A stretch of 64,000 nucleotides of DNA from Eutreptiella sp. 'Long Island Sound 2002' (taxonomy: Eukaryota > Euglenozoa > Euglenophyceae > Eutreptiales > Eutreptiaceae): positions 1,240,001 to 1,304,000 of the forward strand of contig OZ038381.1 of assembly GCA_964036045.1 (NCBI GenBank), read 5' to 3'. Shown in pieces: positions 1-11,240 of this stretch. The position numbers were made by a program, and so were the translations under genes. The notes below the pieces were generated by a model. That model worked only from the letters and a program-made list of their open reading frames with translations, was not told where the DNA came from and searched no databases. The first letter of the stretch is position 1, and every line of letters starts with the position of its first letter.

Positions 1-684
1 CCCTCCGACGTCACACCGCACGCATCACGTGCGCGGCACCCTCATACTCATGCATGCACCCTAAAGATGGAATTCTGGGCAGCAAACAACGTGCACATTA
101 GCCAGTATTTGCACACCCGTGACCTCTACAGTGGGCAATGGTGCTGAACCTGATGCTTCCTCTCTTTGCAGCAGCAGAATTGGGTGGTGCCCCCCCCCCC
201 CCCCCCCCCGCCCCTCCACCCACCATCTGAGGCCTTTGTTCCAAACCACCCCTCCCAACGCCTGTGGTGCAATCCTGCAAAGTGAGCATAGAGGCTGCTG
301 TTTTTTTGATGAGCTAACAGAGTGCACTACACTAGAGAACAGTGCAGACTTGTGATCCAAGTGAGTGCGCCACCCCCAAAAACCAACAGCAGCCTGAGCC
401 GAAATGTAGCAAGAAAATGTGGTGAATCAACAGGATCAAACGGAAATCACCTCCAAAGACTCGCGGTCATGACCATTTCTATACAGCAGATGTGTCTGTG
501 TGGTGGAGTGCAGCTGCGAAACACAAATATAAGATCAACTAATCAAAGCGATTGCTCTGGAACAATACACATCCAGAAATGAAAAACCTAAGGGGTTCAG
601 AGACCAACGAGGCTCATTTCTGAAAAATGAGCGCAGATGACCTCCAACCAGGGTTGCTCAAAGGCCAAGTATTTCGCACAAACA
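1..684. other. No gene recognised
   Basis: Short open frames on both strands have no protein-like composition, and apart from the C20 run I see no repeat or RNA gene. Probably intergenic or decayed repeat sequence. Confidence 0.5.
190..209. repeat. C20 homopolymer
   Basis: An uninterrupted run of twenty C. It is the first of many C/G runs in this window (also near 4409-4440, 9262-9281, 13214-13229, 14562-14575 and 33966-33987). Such runs are prone to length errors in sequencing. Confidence 0.95.
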
Positions 685-1108
685 CCCCGCCCCATTGTAT
701 AAGCTACGCAAAAGTCCCAAATTCATACGGTCCCTACGCCTACTGTAGCTTGGACAAGGCCGTGGACGTCCGGGCTCAAAAAGCGAAATTTGCATGGTGA
801 GCTGGTGCAAGAAAGGGGAATATAATGCAGAAATATCCCCAAAATCAGGGCTATGTGGGTCCAAGTGGGCAAACACTCACAACAGATGTGTCCATGACCC
901 TAGGTGACTGGCAAATTTGTCACCAAACACTTGTCTTATGTGGCCACACTGCATTTGTACTGAATCAAATTAGGTACCCAATTGATACGGTCCCTACACC
1001 CGCTGTAGCTTGGCCATAGAACAGTGGAAAGTTCAGCAATAGGTCCCCACCGACAGACCTATGCCCTCAATCAGCTGTAGCTTGGACAAGGGCGTAGCTT
1101 ATACAAGG
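685..1108 (+). repeat. Dispersed repeat family R1, copy 1
   Basis: This block shares long stretches with 28018-28376 and 28670-29035: the same order of a GTAGCTTGGACAAGG motif, a segment around 'ATGGTGAGCTGGTGCAAGAA', a segment around 'CAAACACTCACAA', and a closing GTAGCTTGGCCATAGAAC module. The 5' edge (TATAAGCTACGC) is an inverted version of the 3' edge (GCGTAGCTTATAC), so the unit can fold back. No coding capacity was seen. It is likely a non-autonomous mobile element; the class is unknown. Confidence 0.75.
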
Positions 1109-2055
1109 GGGGGCGGGGGCACAAACACACTGCTGTCAAAAGCACAGCCACCTTCCCAAGCTTGGTGCAACCATCTGGGCAACCAGCAGTGTGCCATTGT
1201 CCACGCAGCCCTGCATCACTTGTGGCACCTGCCCACTATTGTCCCGGGTTTGGTGTGGTCTTTGAGCAACTTCAGCAGTGTATTTAACTGTGCCCTTGCC
1301 TGGCCATGCTGCAACCATCATTCAATAGGGAGAAGCACAGGTTAGTTTTCGCGAAGCCTGGGGCAGTAAAAATATGCACCTACGGAGTCAGGGTTTGTGA
1401 AATGCCAAAAGATCCGTGAACGGGATCCCTCAGGTCAGAACACTGTGCGTCCAACCGCCCCCAAGGGCAAGGAACAATGAAATGACAGTCTGTATGTAAT
1501 CAAATTGGTGAGAGTTGCAACTAGTGCCTACCCCCCAATGTGCCACAGGTGGTACATTCTCTGAACTTTCACACTTGGCATGGTCTTTCACACTTCGGAG
1601 ACTTTCCCACGTGCATTTCAGCGCCTTACAACACAGAAGAGAGGTCCGAACACTCGTCCTGGATCATTTGGCGTCTTTGTGGGCAAAAGAGAAAAATTTC
1701 CAGGTACTTCACTCTGGACAGGGGGTCTAGGGGGAATCCTTGCACTGCGCGCTACTTTTAGACAAGGTCCTCCTAAAGAACCCCCAGGCACACCCCTTCC
1801 AAATGCCCCTAAATTTAGGTCACCCAAACTACCCTAGCTAAAGACAAATGCAAGCTACGTTCCCCTCACATAAGACATCATGCACAATGCGGAAAGCCAC
1901 ACACATAACGTCTTTTTTGTTCAATTGTCAACTAAGTGTAAAATCAGAATGCTCCAGAGTGGCCTTATTTGAAAGCTCACTCACCCTGCCAGCTAGTGCC
2001 AAACCCTCATATGTGTCCACCTCATCCTCAACTGGACCGGAGGGCAAAGTGGCTT
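1109..2055. other. No gene recognised
   Basis: Overlapping short frames occur on both strands with no recognisable domain, and no RNA gene or repeat was found. Confidence 0.4.
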
Positions 2056-2222
2056 GCAGGAGGGAATCCACGTCAACCTCCGGTTTGGCCGGTTCTCTGG
2101 ACCCTCCCTGCCCTCAAGGCACGTGCACAGTGTAATTCGAACAACCATCTGACGGGCGGGAGCGCGCGGCCCCGGAGGCAGGAGGCAGGAGGCAGGAGGG
2201 AATCCACGTCAACCTCCGGTTT
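2056..2222. repeat. Short insertion bounded by a 31-bp direct repeat
   Basis: A 31-bp sequence starting GCAGGAGGGAATCC occurs identically at 2056-2086 and 2192-2222. The 105 bp between carries a GTTCGAATTA-like B-box remnant on the minus strand and ends in a GGAGGCA micro-repeat. The structure resembles a retroposed SINE with a target-site duplication, but no poly(A) tail is visible. Confidence 0.5.
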
Positions 2223-2793
2223 CCATTTGTGGTACAACCACACATCCTCATCAGCAGCGATGCGGCCTCGCATAGGGCATTCGGGAGTCCGTCACCCCAA
2301 CTCAAGGGCCCACACCAAAATCAAAATGTGGGAGTCCATGGTGGAGATGAGCAAAAAAGTGTGAAAAGGGGTGGAAATGGGTGAAAGTGGGTGAACATCC
2401 AAAAATGCCATATCCCCAATGCGGAAGAAGCATCAAAACCTAGGCTAGGGGCAACAATGATGCCCCTAGTATCACAAAGTATGGGTCCCCAATACGGCTA
2501 GACGCCCAAATAGTTGCACTGCGCCGGCACTGCGCGTATACTGCGCTTAAGGCGCCCCCCTAATCAAGAGGGAAATCAGCCACTCCACAGGAAAACACAC
2601 CATTCAACAGCCGAAAAGAGTGTGTTTGTAATTCCTTGCACATTCCACGGTGTCCGGCCAACACCATCCACAACAGGAGGATGTGGAGACAAACACTCAG
2701 GGAAAAGAACAGTAGCAATATGAAATGATTGAATGGGGTGCTACGCTGGAAAAAGGAATGTGAGATTTGCCAAAATGCTCCTTGGGTGAAATT

Positions 2794-3261
2794 CTATGCA
2801 TCAACAAGAGGAAGCAGTTCAGGGGGCTGTACCAACCATTCCGATGTATACGGGTTTGCTGCTGCTGCTGCTGGGGACACATCTTCAAAGCGCTGGTTGT
2901 CTGATTGTAGCTCAGAATCAGAATTCGTGAAAATTCTGCACCCTCTGCCGCAATTAAAGATGTGTTTGCATTTGCTGCACATAATCTTGTCGCGAGAAAA
3001 CGTTGTGCGGTTTTCGTGCAGCGGCACAGACCTGAGTGTAAAGGCCCCATGCAGAACGGTGGGCTCGCCGTGGCTGCAGAAACATCCAGTGGAACCTTTG
3101 CGCTGGTCCAGAAGGCCAGCATCATGAGCCTCAAACCCGTTGCCTGCAAAGCTGCAACCGGAAACAACATCAACAGAGAAACCATACGAACTTGCACACT
3201 GTAGCTTTCCACACACAATCCTGGTGGGGCAAAACGACATATCACTGCATACGGTTTTCAT
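2794..3261 (-). CDS. Hypothetical Cys-rich ORF (possible exon)
   Basis: A 155-residue frame that I do not recognise. Its centre is rich in Cys and His and holds a C-x2-C-x5-C-x3-C cluster (CSKCKHIFNCGRGC), which could bind zinc. An alanine run near the C terminus is encoded by a GCT/CAG microsatellite at 2862-2877. Two other frames are open over the same interval, so this could be chance. No splice sites or neighbouring exons were established. Confidence 0.22.
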   Translation of the reverse strand: MKTVCSDMSFCPTRIVCGKLQCASSYGFSVDVVSGCSFAGNGFEAHDAGLLDQRKGSTGCFCSHGEPTVLHGAFTLRSVPLHENRTTFSRDKIMCSKCKHIFNCGRGCRIFTNSDSELQSDNQRFEDVSPAAAAANPYTSEWLVQPPELLPLVDA

Positions 3262-4050
3262 GCATCGCGCTGATGTGTCAAAAAAGGGGGGGCCAGGAGT
3301 TTTGCGTGTGGCATGTCAGTCACAATTGTTCGTCGACTACAGGCCGACAACCTATGTTACGAAACGGCTTTTAAAACAGACCTCACAGAGAGAAATTCCT
3401 AGAGCAAAATCATCCCAACCTCTTGGGTGTGACAACAATATGCCATTTGAGTTGCTGCTTAGTTTTTCGCGTGAAACCAGAAATCCCATGAAAAGAAAAC
3501 AAACACATTTGACAAGCATTAGGATAAATGTGGGCTGCCAAAGAGTTGGAGTGCACAACCAGAGAATCTGTAAATATTTTCCAACACACCGCTCTTGGCG
3601 TGCAGGTAAATAAAAAGCTACCAAAAATGCGCCCACCACAATGCGCTGCTACTTCTAATGCGTGCTTTTCTTGATCACAGCTGCCGCCTGCTGAACGCTG
3701 TTACCAGGCACGCAATTGCGACCCTCTACCGCCAGTTGGGGGGCAACATATGCTTGGGTGAGGGTTATTTATAACCACTGAAAAAAAAAACAAAAAAAAC
3801 TCAAATACGCAGACACTGCATCACGAGTGTATTGTGCCATTGAAGTGACATCAGTGTGCTGCCAATTGTCCTGGTTTTGCACATGAAGGAAAACCATCCC
3901 AAGATGAAGTCCTTCAAGGCTGCGATTGACTTGTAGAGCGCAGCATGTTTATTCAATGACTCCACTGATGCGACACTTTATAGCAGGAAGTCCCTGGTTT
4001 GCGGAGTTGAATGCTTGAAACAATAAAATTCTATTGCCTTCGGCAGTGCA
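3262..4050. other. No gene recognised
   Basis: Non-coding in appearance, with an A-rich stretch near 3781-3800. No convincing protein, RNA gene or repeat. Confidence 0.4.
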
Positions 4051-4112
4051 CCTCGAAGAGAGGTTAGCCTGCGGCGGCATGCATTACCACTCGGCCATCA
4101 CCGATGCTGGAA
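4050..4112 (-). repeat. tRNA-like fragment (A box)
   Basis: On the minus strand the sequence TGGCCGAGTGGTAATGC matches a pol III A box / tRNA D arm of the Ser/Leu type. No matching B box or acceptor stem was found at the right spacing, so this is a tRNA-derived remnant rather than a functional tRNA. Confidence 0.4.
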
Positions 4113-4288
4113 ATCAGGTTGGTCCCGACTGCTACATAAAGTGTCTGCTACTAACAAAAAACCCAAAGTGTGTGTTTCTGTCTGACGGACTGCTGGCCTG
4201 TCTAACTGACTGATTGGCTGACTGTCAGGTTGGCGGTTCGAACCTTGGTGCCGGATTATTTGCAGCGGCGCCGCCGCTCCAAAAGTCA

Positions 4289-4356
4289 GCAGGCCAGGTT
4301 TCGAACCACCGACTATAGAGTACACGTCGGCTACGTTACCATTGGACCAGCGGCGA
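4289..4356 (-). repeat. tRNA-like sequence (A and B boxes)
   Basis: Minus strand: an A-box match TGGTCCAATGG is followed 35-45 bases later by a perfect B-box core GGTTCGAAACC. A CCGAC/GTCGG stem sits where the anticodon stem would be, but its loop is 12 bases and the T and acceptor stems do not pair. Best read as a tRNA-derived SINE head or tRNA pseudogene. Confidence 0.5.
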
Positions 4357-4408
4357 TGCTACAGCGTTCAGCTTCCCCACTGCTTGAAGCCTGTTGAGCA
4401 AAAACTTT

Positions 4409-4440
4409 TGACCCCCCCCCCCACCCCCCACCCCCCCCCC
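4409..4440. repeat. C-rich homopolymer cluster
   Basis: Three C runs separated by single A bases. Confidence 0.9.
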
Positions 4441-5220
4441 AAAAAGTGATATCCAGTTTTAGGGGGTAGAGGCCTCAGAATCAAAAAATCCATTGGGGGA
4501 TGGTCTTATTGGGCAAAATAATGATTTTACAAGGGGTTGGACATCCAATATCATGCCTTGGGGTATGCTGCGCGAATGACCCCAAAAAAGGGGGGTATAC
4601 GCCGCTCGCGCCTGCGCTTGATCTAACAACCTCTCTTCGAGGTGATTCCGACATGCTGCACGCATGATTCAGCGGCCCCACAAAACAGGAATTGTCATGA
4701 ATTTGGATGTAGGTAGAGAGGACACATGGTCCGACACTTGAGGCGAAAGGGGACAATCAGGCCGTATGATAGAACATCACAACATAAAATAGAGCACTGC
4801 AACTGCCTATCCCTGGTTTTATCTTCCAAATGCCAGACAAGACTAAGGATGCAACGCGTATGCCCTGAACAGGAAAAAGATGGTTTCGTTGAAATGGGTG
4901 AGCAATTGGACACTGTTAAGGGACAGAAGAAGAGTTTCCTTCAGTTGTTCCGCTAGTCCTGGTCTCAGATATAAGTGACCAGAGGGACCTATCTGAAAGC
5001 AACAGTTGCATGAGAAGGTGCATAGGCAACAGCTCGTGGTAAGTATGCCAAGGATGCAATTGTAAAGGTGAGCCCCAAACCAACGTGTGTGAAGGATGGC
5101 CGTGCGACGGAGTGGCTGGGGTTCCAAGCGGTCAGCCACACCAGACCACACACCTTGTGTGAAATCAAACTTGAAGGGTGTACATGTGACCCTGTCTGTC
5201 TGGGGGCAGTTCTGGGCTAG
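4441..5220. other. No gene recognised
   Basis: Short frames only. The segment just upstream of the tandem duplication shows no domain or RNA signature. Confidence 0.4.
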
Positions 5221-6065
5221 TTTCGTGGTATTGGGCTCCGTCCGAGAAGCCGCAGGCAAAACGACAAAAAAACAAGGACAAAAGTGGGCGTCATCATGAA
5301 GCAGTGACATGTGCTGCCAGGGCGCAAACCGGGATACATCCCACTGGTGCATCATGAACAACCACTACACCAACTTCGATGAGCGGTGAGGTGCAGGGGG
5401 TAGTGAGCGAGGGCACGCATGAGTAGCGGGATGAAAACACTGCTGCCACCAGCGTTTTCACACGCAACAGGACTGTCCGGTGCAGAAGGCCAACGGCAAT
5501 GCAAGCATGGCCTGCGACGCTCCCCAATCGCCGCTTTGCAAGTGGCGCACGGGTGCGCTTGTGCCCCTGCTGCGCCAAAGCCCTGTTCCAGCAATGAGAT
5601 TCTGAGGCAATACAACCAGACACAGGCTGACCTGTGGAATGCAACACAAAACCAGAACCCAACGGTGTGACCTAGTTTCATGGTATTGGGCTCCATCCGA
5701 GAAGCCGCAGGCAAAACGACAAACACAAGGCCAAAAGATTGTAAAAAGTGGGCGTCATCATGAAGCAGTGACATGTGCTGCCAGGGCGCAAACCGGGATA
5801 CATCCCACTGGTGCACCATAAACAGCCACTACACCAACTTCGACGAGCGGTGAGGTGCAGGGGGTAGTGAGCGGGAGCATGCGTGAGTAGCGGGATGAAA
5901 ACACTGCTGCCACCAGCGTTTTCACACGCAACACGACTGTTAGCTGCAAAAGGCCATTGGCATTGCCAATCCAAGCATGGCCTGCGACCCTTCTCAACAG
6001 CCGCTTTGCAAGTGGCGCACAAGCCCTTTTCCAGCAAAGAGATTCCGAGGCAGTACAGGGTACCA
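5221..6065. repeat. Two-copy tandem duplication, period about 455 bp
   Basis: Copy 1 (about 5221-5623) and copy 2 (about 5676-6065) align over nearly their whole length, starting with GGTATTGGGCTCC and ending near GCAGTACA/GCAATACA. They share 'GTGACATGTGCTGCCAGGGC' and 'AAAACACTGCTGCCACC'. There are many point differences and a few small indels, so the event is not recent. No frame is conserved between copies in a way that suggests coding. It lies directly downstream of the kinase gene's 3' end. Confidence 0.85.
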
Positions 6066-6350
6066 ACCAAAACAAGCCGAGCATTCGCTGTACACACAAC
6101 ACAACAACACACTCACACGTCTCCTCCAACGCATGCAGGTGCGAGCACAGGCCCAACTGTTCAGGCACCAAAAAAGCCCGACTGCTGAGACGCCTCACAA
6201 AGAAACCGCCACACAGGTCAATTTGCAAGGTGCCCAGATCATTGTGGACCAAAAACAGAGCAGATTCTGTGATAACCTGAGATTCAGAGCTCCACGGCCA
6301 GCTTCCCTTGAAAGCAGGACGTGCCCGGCTGCCTGCCGCACCAGGTGAGC

Positions 6351-8120
6351 CTAAAATTGAACAGCAGACCGCCTCCGCTCCTTACCCTTCCGCGTCCCCT
6401 CCGCGTTCGAGCTGCGGATATCCTTCAACGGGAGGTCGGATCCACGTCGCACCATCCGGTGTGGTGGGGTGGGCAGCACCCCATGCATGTCCCGGGGTAC
6501 TTGCCAGTCTTGTGCAGGCGTTTTCGGTGTTTGCGGTGACGACGAGGCCACAGCGGTCTGTTGCGGGACATGAGGCGGTACAGCAGCTGGTGGTGCCGGC
6601 CTGGCAGCAGACACACTTGGACTGGCAGCCGCGGAGCTGGAGCTGCTGAAGCTATCATTGATTCCCGCAGCAGCCTGTGCAGCAGCGGAACGCGGCAAGT
6701 TGGGGTTTCTGTGCAGAGTAGACACAATTGAAGCCACCGCATTCAGAGTTGCCTCGGAGGGCTGGGGCTGGCTCGGCCTTGGAGGTGTCAGAGGGCGCGC
6801 AGAAGAAAAGGAATTGGCCTTCAGTATGTCGCTCAGCGACTGCCCCAGGCCGTCAGAAGTTGGCAGCACTGGCAGCGATCTCTTGCGGGTCACGGGCGGC
6901 GGGGTTGGTTGGAACCCGGCAGGCAGGATTGGACGGGCTGTCACATATGGGATGGCCCCCCATTGAGGTGGGGTAAAGACCGGGTTGGACCAGCGGCGAC
7001 GGTTGTTCCTCTCGATGGCGGCGGGAGACAGTACAGCTGGCGAGGGGAGCATTGGCGGGCCACCAACATGGATGTCCAGACGATGGGCCGCGAACGGCTG
7101 TGGCGCTGCTGCCGGGAAGCCGTAGGCGTACAACCCCTCGGGAGTGGGCGCCCCCTTGGGCACAGGTTCTTCAACGGCTTCACGCAAGGCGGGCTCTGCG
7201 GGGATGGGCGATGGCGAGCCCTGGGAAGCGTCGTCGGCGATCATTGCCAGCAGCCTGCCGTCGTCCCACTTGACCAGCTGATTGTTGTCCCTCACGAACG
7301 TATCCCGCAGTTTGCGGACCATTGACCGGATCTGTTCTGGAGGCACAATCTTAGCCTCGCCCGGTTTCTGGATGGCTGTTTCGTCTGACTTCCAGAACCG
7401 GGCAAAGCGCTCCAGCTGCCGCTTCATGAGCATCTGGACCTCCTCCTCTTCGGGGAGAAAACTGTCCAGCACAAACCAGCCAACGTTCCCCAGAGGTACT
7501 CCACACTTCACGGCCAACTGAAGCTTTTTCTTGGTGTCATCCTCACTGAGATGCGTGGCATCATAGAGAATCGCAAACGACTCCTTCTTCGCTCTCTCCA
7601 GCTGCGACTCGTACTGGGAGAGGCTTGATTCGTCTCGGGTCTTACTCGCTGCTGTACCATGCTGCAGTTGCAAGTCGCTGGACACAACAAACGCCTGGTT
7701 GCCGAAGAGGATTGCCGTATGCTGCGCGACGCTGGTCTTACCACTGCAGGGAGCCCCGCAGAGAAACACTACACACCCTGATTTTCTCTTGAGTACGCCG
7801 TTGATCCAAGCAACGAGGTGCGAGATTGGATACACGTGGTCATCGTAGTTGATCTTCACATCACAATTGGGAACCACATTGGGTCGGGGTTGTTGACTGC
7901 TTTTGGGAGTCACAGTTGCTGAAGTAGCAGGAGAAGTCTCTGACGGTCCAAAAGATGACGTCTCCTCGTCATCCATCAGCGCAGTCGGCAGCAGTGCCCA
8001 GATATTGTCATCCTTTGGTGGATCCAACTCTCCCAGTTCCCAGGAAGAGCGCCGCTGTGGGGACGACTGCATATCGAGTGATGAGAAAACCGCCGGCATT
8101 TTAGTGCAGATGGGAGTCAC
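6351..8120 (-). CDS. P-loop kinase (AAA_33 / polynucleotide-kinase-like) with Pro/Ser-rich tail
   Basis: An uninterrupted 589-residue frame. Residues about 95-260 form a P-loop kinase core: Walker A GAPCSGKTS at 122-130 after the hydrophobic strand CVVFLC, a VVSSDL strand (Asp149) at the position of the substrate-side acid, and AILYDATH (183-190), the NDAT-like strand typical of T4 polynucleotide-kinase-type and AAA_33 predicted kinases. Charged helices with MLMKRQLERF follow as a lid candidate. Family members phosphorylate nucleic-acid ends or small molecules; the substrate here is unknown. Residues about 300-589 are low-complexity Pro, Ser and Ala, ending in a basic stretch KGKERRRSAVQF, and the first 90 residues are also disordered-looking. 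Two internal Met codons (8 and 17) are alternative starts. The stop is TAG. No intron is needed. The closest genes are mobile elements, so this is the clearest host gene of the left half. Confidence 0.8.
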   Translation of the reverse strand: MTPICTKMPAVFSSLDMQSSPQRRSSWELGELDPPKDDNIWALLPTALMDDEETSSFGPSETSPATSATVTPKSSQQPRPNVVPNCDVKINYDDHVYPISHLVAWINGVLKRKSGCVVFLCGAPCSGKTSVAQHTAILFGNQAFVVSSDLQLQHGTAASKTRDESSLSQYESQLERAKKESFAILYDATHLSEDDTKKKLQLAVKCGVPLGNVGWFVLDSFLPEEEEVQMLMKRQLERFARFWKSDETAIQKPGEAKIVPPEQIRSMVRKLRDTFVRDNNQLVKWDDGRLLAMIADDASQGSPSPIPAEPALREAVEEPVPKGAPTPEGLYAYGFPAAAPQPFAAHRLDIHVGGPPMLPSPAVLSPAAIERNNRRRWSNPVFTPPQWGAIPYVTARPILPAGFQPTPPPVTRKRSLPVLPTSDGLGQSLSDILKANSFSSARPLTPPRPSQPQPSEATLNAVASIVSTLHRNPNLPRSAAAQAAAGINDSFSSSSSAAASPSVSAARPAPPAAVPPHVPQQTAVASSSPQTPKTPAQDWQVPRDMHGVLPTPPHRMVRRGSDLPLKDIRSSNAEGTRKGKERRRSAVQF

Positions 8121-9486
8121 AGATGTCTACAGGTGTTTGACAGAACTGTATTCACTCAGGGACAGGTGAAATACAGCAGGGGAAGGAGGCACATTCAAGA
8201 CCCCACCAAAGTGACCACACTTTCTGACACCAAATTTCATGGAGCAACCTGTCAGTTTTTTTCTTTGACGCCCCCTCTTCTGAAAGAGCTGTCTGATGGG
8301 GAGGCGTGTTCCTGTTGTGGGTATATAAAATCTTTGCTGCGGTGCAAACCCGGAGAGACCTCATTGCGTGACACCAGCGAAAAAAAGGTGGGGATCTCTT
8401 TGATAAATGACAGCTACCTGGTGCAGCACGCTTCAAGAGAGCAGCACAACTCTCTTACGAGCTGTGGTGCCCTTTGCACAGCGTTGAGGTTGTGGGTCAT
8501 CCTGTGACCAAAGACCTGATTGTCACGAACACCCGCACCTTGAAGGTGGGGTGAGAGAGACATCTTTTTCTGCAATATTTCCAAGAGTTCCAGTGAGCTC
8601 AGTGCTTCAGTATTCAACAACAGTATTCAAGCTTTCAGGCTTTGAGTGCGAAATAGACACTGCTAATCATCCATGGCGTGTGAGGCACGACCCCTCCCTT
8701 GAAGGCTTGGAGGGGTCCTTCACTCAGAATGCCACTCTGTTCACACAAAACAGCCTAGATACCATTCATGGCACCCGCAATTCCCAGGATATGCGGTGAC
8801 ACAAATGAAACTTTTTTTTGACTGTCCGGAACCATCGACAAGAGTTTGAGATTGTCTAGCGCTTCAGACACATGGTCTGAGACGGTACATTACGGTTCCC
8901 CGCTACCTACTTGCGTTCCTCAGAGAGGAGGCACAAGGCTGTAGCTCGCAATGTGCTTGGCGCCCACCGGTGACACAAATGAAACTGTGCACAGTTGTTA
9001 GAATGTACAGTGCGGTGCCCCCATCTCGCAGTTCTCAACAGGAATAAGGTTGCAAAGCTGCACTAGTGGTTTTTCACCAATGGCACTCCATCGTCAACCA
9101 CCATGACCTATGCCCAGCTGGGCCGAATTGTGTGCCAGATGCAGCGCCACCCCTACAAAAAAAAGTGCCACATCCCCTGCCCTCCCGAACCTTGTGTGCC
9201 CTGCCTGGCACCATGCATATGGGAGGTGTCCATACGCATTGTCATGTGTCAAGATGCAGTGCCCCCCCCCCCCCCCCCCCCGTCTCGGAAACTAGCCATA
9301 CACGAGGTTTTCTAACACTCCCCACAGCCCCTCAAGCTGGGATGTACGCAACCAACAGTGTGGTGTGGTGTGGAAACTGGCCAGTGGGAGATATTTACGG
9401 TCCATCTGTTTCAGCAGATCAACATTCCCTAACTCGGGGGTCTAGCTAAGATATGGGAGCAAGTTGTTGTACCAAGAGCTACCACC
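8121..9486. other. Intergenic, no gene recognised
   Basis: The region upstream of the kinase gene. Open frames are short and overlapping. A C20 run lies at 9262-9281. No promoter element could be assigned with confidence. Confidence 0.4.
9262..9281. repeat. C20 homopolymer
   Basis: An uninterrupted C run within otherwise unassigned sequence. Confidence 0.95.
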
Positions 9487-10677
9487 TCATGTAAAAATGA
9501 GAAAATGTGGCTGTTGACAAAGAAAATGCCCATGTTGATATTCAATAATTGAAAAAACATTGTCCAAAACTCCACCTAAGCTCATAAGGGGCCCGCCCCG
9601 CTGGAATGACCACTCCAGCCCCGGGTACGCGTATACTCGCAACATTTGCAGGGTGGACCATCCGCCCCATTGCAAGAGCCCCGGCGTTGGCAGCCCGAGG
9701 CACCGCAGCTGCGCCGCACCATAGCGGCGCCAGGCATGCCAGCACAAAAGCGCACACCCGGACCCCGGCCGCGCGACGAGCTGCCTAAGATGCGCATGCA
9801 GCGTCGCCCGCGTTGGGAACCAGGCCAGCCTCTGTGGGTGGTAGCCGTTTTTGGGCCCGCAGCGCCGTGAGGAAAGTGCCCCACGCGACGCCCCAGGGCC
9901 CCGCCGTTTCACTGCACGCCCCCGTACGGCCTTTGGCGCCCGGCCGGAAGAACTTGCCGTCCGCAAAGTGGGCGGTGACTGCCTCCTTTGACCGCAGACC
10001 CAGGCTGATGCTGATGGCGCCCAGAGCCGCGAGCTCCCAATCGGCTGGCGCGGTGCAGAGTCGGCATAGCGCCCGGAGACAGCGCATGGACGCCCAGAAC
10101 TTCGATCCGGCTTCGTGTGCCTAGACATGGAACCGGGCGACCGCCTCGACGAGCTTCCAATCCATAGCGACGACGAGCGGACGGACCTAGCCGAACTTTT
10201 CCAGGACGCGCACGGCAGAGAGCATGCGTCGCGGCCTGGGTCCGAACGGGATTCCCGCACACTTTGGAGGAGTTGGTCCTGAAGCGACTCTCGCGCCGAG
10301 GCCCCGGGCTTTCGCTGCAACATGCGCGCGAGTCGCCCGAGCTCGGCCGCGTATCCAACGCGGGTCTCCTTGGCGAAGCCGCGGAGCGCGCTCGCCTCGT
10401 ACGTGGCCGCGTAGTTGTCGGTTGCGGCTCGCTGGAACTTGCGGATTGCCTCCACCAAGGCCACTGCATCTGGGCATCGCAATTCTGCACCGAGCTGCTG
10501 TGAAGCGCCACCCACGGTAACGCTGCCAATCCTCTGGCGTTCGTCGTCATCCCGGCTTCCATCAGCGGGGGCGGCATCCTGCGGATTGGCGAAGCCGCCC
10601 TGGGCGGGGCCATGAAGCAACGGATACTTGGCTACCGAACGCCCCCGTGTCACAGGCGACCGGTCATTGCCACGCAA
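9487..10677 (-). pseudogene. Tyrosine recombinase remnant (YR element), frameshifted
   Basis: The longest frame is 396 residues, but YR-like similarity moves between frames. An N-terminal helical part (ETRVGYAAELGRLARML) lies near 10.4 kb. A segment with SLGLRSKEAV, the position of the first catalytic Arg, is in another frame near 10.0 kb. The C-terminal box WHAWRRYGAAQL (His-x-x-Arg), then GGW and a Tyr in RVYAYPG, is back in the long frame near 9.6-9.75 kb. The R, H-x-x-R, W and Y order is that of tyrosine recombinases of Crypton, DIRS, PAT or Ngaro elements. The HAWRR box resembles that of the YR at 15.4-16.7 kb. At least two frame changes make it a pseudogene unless introns intervene. No reverse transcriptase was seen next to it. 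Confidence 0.6.
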
Positions 10678-11240
10678 AGTTCAATTAGTTCCTCGTATTG
10701 TGCATTAATCACGACTGGAATGTTCCTTTGTGTACCTGCTCACAGGTCTGCTCTGCTTGTTGAAAAACCAATACTATAGCACCTCAAAATCGTCTACCTC
10801 AAGCGATCCTCAACATGAAGATCTCAACTTCGATATCATTGCACCTTGACATAATGTAATATCATGCCTTCCGAGTTCCCCCGGCTGGAGACCCACAAGT
10901 GAAGCTTAAAAGCGTTGCAGAGGCTCTACAGTGCTCCCCGACACTCATTCGGTCTTGGGGAATCCAACAGCGGGCCATAGGAAGCTTTACGCCCCTGCCC
11001 AAACGTCAGCGACACTCAGAGAGAGCGAAGGCTGACAGGTCGTTGCCAACACTTAGAGAAACCGCGGGTAGTGGGGTCAGGGCCGGAGGGGCCCTGAAGC
11101 ACCGGGGGGGGGGGGGGGCGCAAGTGGCGGGGCATGCATCGCGGCGGCTTAGGAGCTGCCCCCTCCCCCCCCCGCGCCCCCCCCCGTCAGGCCTTGCGGG
11201 CGAACTGACCCTTGCATCCATGGGCCACACCCTGCCAGTA

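Noticed and set aside
4289-4356. Functional tRNA gene
   Set aside because: Anticodon loop of 12 bases and unpaired T and acceptor stems.
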